Program-made: the position numbers and the translations under genes
Shown: positions 43,278-51,538 of the stretch, piece by piece
Position numbering within the stretch: position 1 is the stretch's first letter
Layout of the letters: every line of letters starts with the position of its first letter
Notes under the pieces: model-generated
What the model saw: only the letters and a program-made list of their open reading frames with translations
The model's database searches: none
Told to the model about the DNA's origin: nothing
Assembly (NCBI GenBank): GCA_016795425.1
Contig: JAEUHG010000288.1
Span: forward strand, 1-55,432
Origin: Verrucomicrobiales bacterium
GTDB taxonomy: Bacteria > Verrucomicrobiota > Verrucomicrobiia > Limisphaerales > CAIMTB01
Direction: 5' to 3'
Length of the DNA stretch: 55,432 bases

Positions 43278-45182
43278 CTATTCGCCACCCTCCACGGAGA
43301 CCGTAATGCAACCATCAGGGAACTCACCACCGTCTGGCAGTGTTAGCCGAGAGACTAATCGTTTGAGGCGCTCGACCTTCTGCGACCTCTGGGAGTGAGG
43401 ACAAAAGTAAAGATCTGTGCCAGGGATCTGCCTGTAGCTATAAGGCGTGTTCTGAGACCGATTCAGAAAATCTGCAGTCGGATTCGCGGAGAGCGGAAAT
43501 CTGACAATCGGTGTCTCCAAAAGTTGCTCTCTCATCGGACTTCCAAACGTATCGAGTAGCAGCTTGAGAAACTCGATGATCGCATCTGTGTCGTTGCCTC
43601 TTCGGATTGTCTGCGACGGGCGGTCAATGTCCAGTGCAGCCCAATCAACTACAATCTTGATACCTCCTCCACCGTTTCCGTTGCGCTCATCGAGAACATC
43701 GGCCTCCTGCTCATCAAGAGTTAGCTCGCTTGCATACACCAGCGAGCCGCTGTACGCGCGAGCAATGTACTCCTGGAAGTATTGAGTCAGGTGCTGCATG
43801 CCTGCACGACTGGCGTGGCACTCAGGGCAGATCAACACTCCGTTCCTGAGCGTGGTGGCTCCTCCGGCAGTGTGCTCGACAATGTGGTGAATCGTCGCAT
43901 CCCGAAAGGAAACCCGACGGTCTGGGCGCGAGCAGTTTGGATTCTGACACTGCCCGCGGTCACGGTTCCAGATGACCTCGCGCTCCAGCGAATCAAACCT
44001 CCGAGTCGGATCACGAGGGACGACTTCAATCTTCGGGTAGATTTCGGAAAGCATGTATGCGTGACGGATTCGTATCACCTCGGCGGTATCGGATCCCGAA
44101 CCGGAGAGAAGCCGTCCAAATCGTTCGTGATGTGGAAGAGATTCGCGGTTTTCCCGGTGGTGTAGGCGCGCGGCTGCTACCTGCTGCTTGAACGCGAGAA
44201 ATGCACCTACAATCGAGGACTTCCAGGCGTTAGTGTAATTGCCTTGATCCAGGGCATCCACCAGCAATGCAAAGTGAAATGCCATCTGAAACGTCATGGG
44301 GCCAGCCTCCCTCAGATCCGCAAAACCCGGCAGCTGTACTATCCGGTCAAGTAGACCAACAACCCGTTGCGCACCGGCGTCGTCTGGAGGCAGGTCCAGG
44401 TTATCAAGATAGAAGTCGTTGATCGTCTTTCCCTTGAGGTCAACGAAATCAGTCTCAGAGCGCTCCCTGAGCATTATTGTCATCGCGAGACCTGCAAAGA
44501 ACTTCCGCATCTCGGCATGGCCGTCAACGTAGTGCTCTCCGTCCGCGACCGTGAGGCGTTTGGCGTTCGTCTTTCGGAACTGGTTGAAGAACGGTTTCGG
44601 GTTCGAAAGGCGGTGGCCTGCCTTGCCAGCATGCTGAATCACGAAATTCGTGAAGTCCCCGGGCCACGCGTCCCGCTTTTCTTGGGCGGTCAAAGGCGTT
44701 CCCGCCTGCAAACGAATGAAGAGATCACGCACTTCGTTCCTTTCAGCGGTAATCTCTACGACCGGCAAGCTGTGGTTAAGCAGCCTGTGTCGGTCTTCGG
44801 GGTTGAGTTCCTGGATTTTTTTGCCGCTCCATGAGGGCAGGTCCTCAGGATTCAGCGGTAGGATGGTCCCGGGCCTTGCCCTTTTTGGATCAGGCAAAGA
44901 AAACTCGTTCTGGCAGTAGGCGACAATTGAAGCCAGCCTTTGCTGTCCATCAACAATCCATGCCGTGGTCTCGATTGCTTGGGTGTAGTTGTTGGTACGG
45001 CTTTCCAAGTGGATGTAGAAAATGGGAATTTGATACCCACGAAGGAGAGAGTCGATTAATCCCTGCTTCTGAGCCATGCCCCACTGTAGCCCGCGTTGAT
45101 ACTCCGGATTGACGCGCAACTCCTTCGCAAGATAGGCCGCCATAAGCTCATTCAGAGTTCGGGTTTTAAGTTCCGATTTCAT
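43278..45182 (-). CDS. DUF262 (GmrS/ParB-like) plus HNH nuclease protein
   Basis: The 634-residue protein begins MKSELKTRTLNELMAAYL. The N-terminal DUF262 domain has PEYQRGLQWGMAQKQGLIDSLL and WIVDGQQRLASI (DGQQR motif near residue 78) plus IRLQAGTPLTAQEKRDA, features of the GmrS/SspE-like ParB-Srx fold that binds NTP. A zinc-bound HNH nuclease domain sits at about residues 405-465: REVIWNRDRGQCQNPNC, IHHIVEHTAGG and LICPECHASR. In GmrSD- and SspE-type systems, such fusions restrict modified phage DNA. The gene's AT-richer composition than hsdRM suggests a separate origin. It stands alone between the phage relic and a gap. Confidence 0.85.
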   Translation of the reverse strand: MKSELKTRTLNELMAAYLAKELRVNPEYQRGLQWGMAQKQGLIDSLLRGYQIPIFYIHLESRTNNYTQAIETTAWIVDGQQRLASIVAYCQNEFSLPDPKRARPGTILPLNPEDLPSWSGKKIQELNPEDRHRLLNHSLPVVEITAERNEVRDLFIRLQAGTPLTAQEKRDAWPGDFTNFVIQHAGKAGHRLSNPKPFFNQFRKTNAKRLTVADGEHYVDGHAEMRKFFAGLAMTIMLRERSETDFVDLKGKTINDFYLDNLDLPPDDAGAQRVVGLLDRIVQLPGFADLREAGPMTFQMAFHFALLVDALDQGNYTNAWKSSIVGAFLAFKQQVAAARLHHRENRESLPHHERFGRLLSGSGSDTAEVIRIRHAYMLSEIYPKIEVVPRDPTRRFDSLEREVIWNRDRGQCQNPNCSRPDRRVSFRDATIHHIVEHTAGGATTLRNGVLICPECHASRAGMQHLTQYFQEYIARAYSGSLVYASELTLDEQEADVLDERNGNGGGGIKIVVDWAALDIDRPSQTIRRGNDTDAIIEFLKLLLDTFGSPMREQLLETPIVRFPLSANPTADFLNRSQNTPYSYRQIPGTDLYFCPHSQRSQKVERLKRLVSRLTLPDGGEFPDGCITVSVEGGE

Positions 45183-45754
45183 GTTGATCCGCGGCTGTTC
45201 ACGCGTTTAGTGCTACGGTGCCCGGGGTGGTTTCGGCGCCGAAGCGGGGCCGAATAAGGGTATGGCGCTGCAAACGGCTCCGGCTTGGGGTCCGCCAGTC
45301 GTTACGACGGGTGATCGCCCGTGGCATCGCTCTGCCAAAGGACACGCGGCCTTATTTACCAGAGGTGAAGGACGAGGCAAAGGCGTTCGCGCGGTCTGCG
45401 CGCGGCACTGGCCGAGGGAAACGCCAGGTTGCGGAGGCAGTTGGGTCTTTTCCCTAAGGCATCCTGGCTTGCCTAGGGCACGGGGCTCGGGCCGGAAGTT
45501 CGGAGCCGAGGAATTTGGCAAAATTTGGTAATCGGACCGACGAGAACCCTTGCGGACGTTGGGAGGGCAGTTTGGCAGGTTTGGCCCCTGGAAAACGACG
45601 AAACCGCTGGAGGCCAGCGGCTTAAGTCGTGGCGGTGCAACGGAAGTTGGTTGCAGGGCGAGGATTCGATCCCAGGACCTCCCCTCTCTGTTGACCAGGA
45701 TTCTGCCCACACTCGAACGCGCCCTAGTAACTCGCCATGCTCAGGTGTCCCGGA
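45183..45754. other. Gap without a gene; contains a tRNA 3'-end-like sequence at 45648-45683
   Basis: No motif-bearing frame is seen across these 572 bases between the DUF262 gene and herA. On the minus strand, 45648-45683 ends in GCAACCA and carries a T-arm-like GGATCGAATCC, which looks like the 3' end of a tRNA (variable loop to CCA). The 5' two thirds of a tRNA are not present. It may be the footprint of an older insertion. Confidence 0.4.
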
Positions 45755-47791
45755 TCAGACTTTCGCCACCACATCGATTGCCTGCTGCCGGAGCGGCTTT
45801 CCTTTCGCCAGTCGAAATTCGGTTCGTGGCATGGCCCACACCGCGCGCGTGACGCCAGCGAGGACAGCGTAGCCCGAGACCGCCTGATGGCGCGCGAGCA
45901 CGGTTTCGATCTCGCGAGGAAGTTCGCCCTGCAGCCAGTCGGCGACACAATTTCCGCGCGCGACCTCGGGGTCTTCACCCAAAGACGTGGCGACGATATC
46001 ATGAAGGTAGTCGCGGCTGAAAGCGGCCCACCCTGCCTCGCCCTTTCCGAGCAGCTTGGCGACGGGGTACACCCAGAGACGCGGATTCGAAACCAGTGCC
46101 GACTGGACAGCCTTCGCGACCAACCCTGCCAGACGTCCCACTTCCGGCTTAGCGTGAACATCCGGCGCCTCTAAAGGCGCCTGCCGAACGCAGATACTCT
46201 CGAAATCCCGGACCCGCGCGGGCAGGACGAATGGCTGGTTCGGTGCGCTCCAGAAGTAGCAGTTGCCTGGGATGGGCTCCGATCGGATGAAGCCGAGAAT
46301 CTCGTCGCTGAAGTAGGCGTTGTACCGCTTGAGGGTTTGAAGATCGCTCTCATTAAGGAGATGCAGCACGAAGAAGTTGTCGCCTTGACTGATAATCTGT
46401 CCAGAGATCGAACTCGGCTGCTGCGTCACCAGAACGCAACCGAGGCCGTACTTACGGCCTTCCTTGACCCAACGAACGAAGATGTCGCGGTCGTCCAGCG
46501 CACGGTCACTCAGCATCGTCTGGGCCTCTTCAAGCACGGCGAGGCACCGTACAGTCTGCTTTGCGACGTCAGTCAGATGTCGGACGTTGTGGTGGAAGAT
46601 ACGCCCAAGCAGAAGCCCGGTGATCGCCAACGCGTCCTCGGCCGCAAGCAGAGAGATGTCGGCGATGACAACGCGGCCTTGCCGCAGCTCCTCGATGACG
46701 TTTTTTCCCAGCGTCGCACCCGAGCGATGCAACCGCCGGATCGCCGGCACGAGGTTGTTCTTGATCGCTGCGAGGCAAACGTCGTCCTTCCGCGGCTTGT
46801 ACCCTAGCGTCTTGGCGATGTCCTCGTCGGCGCTCGCAAAGCCGTTGTCGGCCAGCAGTTCAACCAGTTCCTTCCAGCGATTCCAGTCCTGACTTCGGAC
46901 CAGATTCGCGAACACGGCGTCCTGCTTCTCCTTCGCGACAAAGGACGCGACGATGTCCTGCGGCGGGAAATCGCCGAAGTCCACGAACAAGCTTCCTTTG
47001 ACCGTGTCGTCGTGCCACGCGTCCACCTTTCGGTTCGTGTACAGCGACAGGCGATCCCGGAGCGCCGGAACGTTGACGAGCCCAGGCCGTCCGTGGGCAT
47101 CTGGCAGTGCGTACTCGCCCTCGGGATCGAAGATGAGCAGTCCCACATCTGGCGGCGAGGCGTAGAGCTGAGCCATCAGGTACTTGATGAGGTTGCTCTT
47201 GCCGTACCCGGCCCGGGCGAAAACGAAGCTGCGCTTACCCTTGAGGCGTCCGACCGAGAAGCGGACGGGTACGTTCCTCAGTTCGCGCTGGCCGTAGACG
47301 AGGTGCCCTAGAGGAACCGCGGTGGGGTCATTCTCAAGCCCGACGTTGCACAGGAACTCCAGCGCGGCCTCGGAAGGCATTCGTACCCGGCGCCCAAGAC
47401 TCGCGAACGTCCGTTCACCTACCGAGAACTCGAACGCATCAGACTTGTGGTCCAGCCGCACGTGCCCGAGAAGCTGTACCTTCAGCGTGTAGCGCAACAT
47501 CTGCCGCATGAGCGAATCCGGCAGCGCGTTATCCTGCTTTGCGAGGTCGCCGAGGTAAGCGTCGCCACGGTCGGTCACGAGCTGGCCGGCAGCGTGGTAC
47601 CGACTGACACGTCCGACGAGGGCCTCGGTGACGCTCACCTCGATCAGCAGAAACTCGCCGAAGCCTGGAAGCCCGCCATCTCCATGCGGGACAACGACAT
47701 CCACCTCCAGCTGGTGGGGCAGGGGCGAGAACCCCTTCAGCATCCCGACCGGCGGGGTTGGCGCGTAAAGTTCAGGGCTCGTCTTGCTCAT
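45755..47791 (-). CDS. HerA-like ATPase/translocase
   Basis: The 678-residue protein has a HAS-barrel-like N-terminal domain and a HerA/FtsK-like ATPase core. Walker A is FARAGYGKSN near residue 191, and Walker B is LAVLEEAQTML near residue 415. A downstream WVKEGRKYGLGCVLVTQQPSSIS motif contains the conserved arginine and glutamine residues. The C-terminus has a helical tail. HerA forms a hexameric ring that pumps DNA and in bacteria pairs with NurA or other nucleases in anti-phage systems. The start overlaps the NurA stop by 20 bp, indicating a coupled operon. Confidence 0.9.
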   Translation of the reverse strand: MSKTSPELYAPTPPVGMLKGFSPLPHQLEVDVVVPHGDGGLPGFGEFLLIEVSVTEALVGRVSRYHAAGQLVTDRGDAYLGDLAKQDNALPDSLMRQMLRYTLKVQLLGHVRLDHKSDAFEFSVGERTFASLGRRVRMPSEAALEFLCNVGLENDPTAVPLGHLVYGQRELRNVPVRFSVGRLKGKRSFVFARAGYGKSNLIKYLMAQLYASPPDVGLLIFDPEGEYALPDAHGRPGLVNVPALRDRLSLYTNRKVDAWHDDTVKGSLFVDFGDFPPQDIVASFVAKEKQDAVFANLVRSQDWNRWKELVELLADNGFASADEDIAKTLGYKPRKDDVCLAAIKNNLVPAIRRLHRSGATLGKNVIEELRQGRVVIADISLLAAEDALAITGLLLGRIFHHNVRHLTDVAKQTVRCLAVLEEAQTMLSDRALDDRDIFVRWVKEGRKYGLGCVLVTQQPSSISGQIISQGDNFFVLHLLNESDLQTLKRYNAYFSDEILGFIRSEPIPGNCYFWSAPNQPFVLPARVRDFESICVRQAPLEAPDVHAKPEVGRLAGLVAKAVQSALVSNPRLWVYPVAKLLGKGEAGWAAFSRDYLHDIVATSLGEDPEVARGNCVADWLQGELPREIETVLARHQAVSGYAVLAGVTRAVWAMPRTEFRLAKGKPLRQQAIDVVAKV

Positions 47792-48854
47792 CGTGACGGG
47801 TTGCTTCGGCGATGCGTTTGCCCAACAACCGCAATTCGCGGGCGACTCGTGCCGCCGCCGGGTCGTGGATAGAAAGTTGTTCGAGCATCATGGACTCCAA
47901 GACCTCGACCTCCAAACCGCCCAGATGCGCGTGCTCGTGGGCCAAGAACAACGGCTGGGGGTAGCCACGCACGGGAAAGCTTCCGCGAGCGGACTCGTGG
48001 AGCCTTCCCATAGCCTCCGGGATTCTATCACCCTGCCATACAGCGACGTCCACGGGCAGAAGCGGGACGGAATTTCCGTGGTCCAAGCGCGCGATGTGAA
48101 GCAGGCCCATCGCTCGGCTGCCGATCCAACGGTACTGATCCGGTGCCGCCTCGCGTTCCAGCTCGGGGGGAACGGCGATGTACGACGGTTCCCCTCCACT
48201 GAACGTATCCGAAATCGAGAACGCGACCGAGAGGTAGTTCACGACCCGTGATCGCTTCGCGACTCCAACGAGCAGGTGGCCGTGCTTCTTCGTTGCCTCC
48301 TCAAGCCTGTCGCGCATGCGCGCGAAGACCTTCTCGGTCAGCAGAACACTGCGAAGAAGACCGTCCCGGATCAGCACCTTGAGCGGTGGCCGGCTGGCAA
48401 GCCGGAGGAGTGCCGCCCACTCCATCAGTTCGCGCAACATGGACAACAGATGGCTCAGCTGGAAATCCGACTGGGGAAGCAAGTCCTCCCACTGCAATTC
48501 GAGGTACGCGAGGAACCGCTGGAGGCGCGGATTTGATTTGAAAAAGAACCGAAGGATTTCGTCGGAGGTCAGGGACTGGGCTATGAAGTCCTCAAAGAAC
48601 ACGTCACCCGTGCTATCGGCCACTCGAAGTACTTGCAGGCGGATCGGCTCAAGGTTCAGTCGGTTCTCTCCCCCGTCCGTGGCGACTGTGGCCACGACGG
48701 GGACTGCGAGGTCGCCTACCCCCTCCGGGATCGAAGTCAACGTGGCGCGCCCAACGAGCCGGCGCTTCGTGGATTCCAACAGCGGCCATTCCTGATTCAA
48801 AGCCAGCTCCAGGCTCCGACGGAGCCGCGCCATACGCTCGGGAATCAGGTGCAT
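47772..48854 (-). CDS. NurA-domain nuclease partner of HerA
   Basis: The ATG at 48854 is chosen (360 residues; a GTG at 48863 is possible). NurA-type motifs are a VATVATDGGENRLNL segment near residue 58 with the metal-binding D, a long helical middle (FFKSNPRLQRFLAYLELQWE), HGHLLVGVAKRSRVVNYL near residue 191, and a C-terminal LFLAHEHAHLGGLEVEVLES region. NurA is a 5'-3' nuclease that processes DNA with HerA in end resection; here, in a defence island, it more likely destroys phage DNA. The gene is first of the pair and is preceded by 460 bp without a clear gene. Confidence 0.8.
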   Translation of the reverse strand: MHLIPERMARLRRSLELALNQEWPLLESTKRRLVGRATLTSIPEGVGDLAVPVVATVATDGGENRLNLEPIRLQVLRVADSTGDVFFEDFIAQSLTSDEILRFFFKSNPRLQRFLAYLELQWEDLLPQSDFQLSHLLSMLRELMEWAALLRLASRPPLKVLIRDGLLRSVLLTEKVFARMRDRLEEATKKHGHLLVGVAKRSRVVNYLSVAFSISDTFSGGEPSYIAVPPELEREAAPDQYRWIGSRAMGLLHIARLDHGNSVPLLPVDVAVWQGDRIPEAMGRLHESARGSFPVRGYPQPLFLAHEHAHLGGLEVEVLESMMLEQLSIHDPAAARVARELRLLGKRIAEATRHDEQDEP

Positions 48855-49314
48855 TGTCAACACGGCGCGATCGCCGGGTCCGTCACGGCGGACATCGTGC
48901 GATGTATCGTTCGCCAGCAGACCCTTGGGCGGTTCGCATCTCCTTCGCTCCCCAGGATTATCGGTGGTTTCGTCTCAAGCACTTAGCGCCTTTTCTCGGT
49001 TGTGGGTGTCGAAAAGCCATAAGCGCCGAGGTGGTTGATCTGCGACGTCGCGAAGGCAAGGTCCCCGACTATGGTCTGGGTGCTGCTGATGCTCCCTTGC
49101 TGGGGGATCGGATTTCCAGGCGATGGCGCCTGTTCACGGCGGATTAGTAATCCGCCACCCACAGGATGATAATCCGCCGTCCGGACTTCGTTGGAGGGCA
49201 GGATTCCTGGCCATAAACGCTTATCGCACGACTCCATATCCGATCATGGTCGGCCGCGACTGACTGACGGCGATCCGTCTTGCACGAGGCGAGGCATCGG
49301 TGTAATGGCCAATT
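48855..49314. promoter_or_regulatory. Upstream region of NurA-HerA with a perfect palindrome (49138-49156)
   Basis: No supported gene is present. The 19-bp palindrome GGCGGATTAGTAATCCGCC (49138-49156) is perfect, and its half site TAATCCGCC recurs at 49170-49178. AGGCG-ATGG-CGCCT is an adjacent smaller dyad. Their position between the minus-strand nurA and the plus-strand small gene fits an operator pair; no cognate regulator is identified. Confidence 0.45.
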
Positions 49315-49695
49315 ATGCCGCGACTAGAGAATCGTGTGAGCGAGCTGGGGCCGACTGCTTTGTATCGCCGCCAGGAGCGGGCGCGGCGGTTGCTTCAAAC
49401 ACTTGCAACCGTTGAACCTGCGATGATCGGGCTTGAGTTGAAGCGGGAGCGGGCGGTTTTGAATCTGCGTCTCCGAGCAGCCGCTGCGGAAGGGCGCGAC
49501 GCCGACCTGGTAGCGCTGCAAGCGGCGCTGGTCCGCAATCGCGAACAACTACTGAGGCTCGCAGGGTTTCCTTTGCCGCCCAAATCCAAGGCCAATTGGT
49601 TACGGTCGATTCAGCCGGCCATTTTGGACTTGGAACCGGAACTGATCGAAGAACCGCCTCCACCACTGGAAGATTCGAATTCAGCTGTTTCGTGA
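49315..49695 (+). CDS. Small helical hypothetical protein
   Basis: The 126-residue product is rich in Ala, Arg, Leu and Glu, with heptad-like spacing (RERAVLNLRLRAAAAEGRDA and ALQAALVRNREQLLRLAG), suggesting a helical hairpin or coiled coil. An acidic, proline-rich tail (ELIEEPPPPLEDSN) ends it. I recognise no family. It is one of few plus-strand genes in the island and is divergent from nurA across the palindrome region. Confidence 0.5.
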   Translation: MPRLENRVSELGPTALYRRQERARRLLQTLATVEPAMIGLELKRERAVLNLRLRAAAAEGRDADLVALQAALVRNREQLLRLAGFPLPPKSKANWLRSIQPAILDLEPELIEEPPPPLEDSNSAVS

Positions 49696-49965
49696 GCCTA
49701 CGGGAAGTTCCTTGGGACGGACGGAAACCTACGTTGGGGCAAGGGCTTTCATCCAAAAGGCCCGCAGCATTGCACGGCACGGCGTCATGCGATTCCGTGC
49801 CGAAGCGTGAGCACACTATGCGCGTCCCCGATGTGCCCGTCCCAACACGTTCCAAGGGGCCGCCCATTTAAGGAGCCTGGGATTGCAGCGGAACTTTTGG
49901 ACGTCGAGGCGTTGCTCCCTCGATCCAGTCCCGCCAAACCCGGATCAGTCTGGGAAGTAATGCGG

Positions 49966-50120
49966 TTGCACGGGCGTCGTGCAGCGTGCAACCCCTATAA
50001 GGGGTGTTGCACTTGCACGAACCCGCCAAGTGCAACTTCAAGTTCGATCGTGCAAGCTTTGCACGATGAGTTGCACGAAGACCCTGAAGGGCCTGATTGG
50101 CAACGTGATTCGTCGTGCAA
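49966..50120. other. Iteron-like cluster, candidate replication origin of the island
   Basis: Nine TTGCAC(G) or its complement (C)GTGCAA units lie within 155 bp: at about 49966, 49985, 50007, 50013, 50030, 50049, 50059, 50071 and 50114. A near-perfect hairpin in the middle (49987-50012) has GTGCAACCCCT and AGGGGTGTTGCAC arms. The cluster lies just downstream of the primase and helicase genes, the usual place for an iteron origin of satellite or plasmid-like elements. The stretch 49696-50228 has no gene, supporting a non-coding role. Confidence 0.72.
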
Positions 50121-50228
50121 GTCGCCCTCAGCGTCCTGGTCAAAATGGGGGCCAGCGTGCGATTTCGCACTTCCAATATCCAACGCCAGAATATGAGGCA
50201 GTACCGGGAGAAGCGATCGCGGCGGACG

Positions 50229-50420
50229 TTAATACTCCTGGTCCCCGAATGTCGTTGAATTCGGATCGTCGGCGTCCAGTTCGAGGTCATCAACACCACA
50301 CGCCGAGGCCTTCGGGGGATCGATGTCCTCGTCTCGATCATCGCCAGGGCCGAGGGTTTCGTCGTCTTCATCAAAGTCATCACCAGGTCCTAATGGGTGT
50401 TTTGGATAGTCTGGTATCAT
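50229..50420 (-). CDS. 63-aa very acidic protein coupled to the helicase gene
   Basis: The ATG overlaps the helicase stop by 4 bases (ATGA), which strongly supports translation. The product has about 20 acidic and only about 3 basic residues (excluding histidine), with runs such as GDDFDEDDETLGPGDDRDED and a C-terminal DDLELDADDPNS. This charge pattern resembles DNA-mimic inhibitors, but also simple acidic linkers; no family is recognised. It may bind helicase, integrase or a host nuclease. It is too short for domain evidence. Confidence 0.7.
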   Translation of the reverse strand: MIPDYPKHPLGPGDDFDEDDETLGPGDDRDEDIDPPKASACGVDDLELDADDPNSTTFGDQEY

Positions 50421-51538
50421 GGTAGGGGATCTTGACCGTTATCGAATTTATTTCCCAAGGCATACAACCCTTTGGCGACCCTCGTGAGGTAGCCCTTCCT
50501 AAGGGCTTCCTGAAGGCGGCCTTTGATTGTCCGTTCAGATGCGACATCGGACAAAGCACCGACGATACTCTCAGTTGTCCGATTACCGGAGCGGACGGCA
50601 GCACAGACATCGCGAAGGGTTACCAGCTTCCGACCTCGTATTCCGTCGACATCATCTCTCCACCCGGCGATGTCAAAAGTTGGGTCCTCGGTGTATTCGA
50701 AGGAATTCGGATCGAACCTCACGCCTCTCGGGGCAAATCGTGGAGCGTTGTTGGCCTTGATGCAGACGAGGACAAGACGGTTGAAGTCTTCCGCGTCGCC
50801 TGGCACCAACGCGAACATGCTCCTCGCGGAATTCGCGAGTGCTTTGTTTCCCCGCAAGTAGGCGCCACCAGAATAGGCGTCAGTTCCTTCGGAAATGGCG
50901 GTTTTTCCGGGGCGCGCGTGTGCGATGAGGAGGGTCGCGGCATTGGGGGCAGTCCGACGGACGCAACGGCGAAGCAGAACAATTCCGGCCCGGCAGTCGG
51001 GAGTTGTGTTCTCGTCGCCGGGGCACAAATCAGCCCATGGGTCGAAGACGACGACGTCCGGCCTGGCTGCTTTAATTGTCTCTTCAATGCGCCCGCTCGC
51101 CACATCCAGCGTGAGAGTCGGGTCTTCGTCCTCGAATGTTGCCGCGACCAGGAGTTGATTTTGTACGGCGGCGCGTTGGGCGTCGTCGAGGTTGGCAGTC
51201 AGTTTGCCGAAATCAGTCTTCCACCGGACAGCGCTATTTTCGGAGCCGACGACGAGCCACCGCAGTGGGGGGACATGCAGGGCAAAGCCTAGGAACTGTG
51301 TGCGGCCGACGATCTGGGCGATGGCCAGGGCCATGACTAGGCGGCTTTTTCCCACTCCGCCGATGCCGACGAGAACTGCAAGCTCCCTCCTGCAGAGGAG
51401 TCCCGACCCAAGAATATCGTAATCTTCGGGCGGTTTGTACGCCTCAAAGTCCTTGAAACTCCACAACGGAAAGGGTTTCGGCGTTGGGGCGGCAGATTCT
51501 AAGGGCAGGGGTAGGTAATCCTTGAGGTCGGTCCTCAT
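50417..51538 (-). CDS. RepA-like hexameric helicase/AAA ATPase of the island
   Basis: The ATG at 51538 overlaps the primase stop (ATGA), giving 373 residues. Walker A is VLVGIGGVGKSRLVMALAIA near residue 54, and Walker B is DVVVFDPWADLCPGDENTT near residue 138. A TLLIAHARPGK segment near residue 180 matches the H-motif of RecA-fold RepA-type helicases. A winged-helix-like tail follows (TTESIVGALSDVASERTIKGRL). The size and motifs match plasmid RSF1010 RepA-like and phage-satellite helicases. It should unwind DNA at the origin, which I place at the iteron cluster directly downstream. Confidence 0.83.
   Translation of the reverse strand: MRTDLKDYLPLPLESAAPTPKPFPLWSFKDFEAYKPPEDYDILGSGLLCRRELAVLVGIGGVGKSRLVMALAIAQIVGRTQFLGFALHVPPLRWLVVGSENSAVRWKTDFGKLTANLDDAQRAAVQNQLLVAATFEDEDPTLTLDVASGRIEETIKAARPDVVVFDPWADLCPGDENTTPDCRAGIVLLRRCVRRTAPNAATLLIAHARPGKTAISEGTDAYSGGAYLRGNKALANSARSMFALVPGDAEDFNRLVLVCIKANNAPRFAPRGVRFDPNSFEYTEDPTFDIAGWRDDVDGIRGRKLVTLRDVCAAVRSGNRTTESIVGALSDVASERTIKGRLQEALRKGYLTRVAKGLYALGNKFDNGQDPLP

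Noticed and set aside
45213..45710. 165-residue minus-strand frame in the gap before herA
   Set aside because: Proline- and serine-rich shadow translation without motif, start context or conservation evidence.
49696..50228. Possible genes on either strand across the iteron cluster
   Set aside because: Frames exist but carry no motif and cross the repeated TTGCAC units; a non-coding role fits better.
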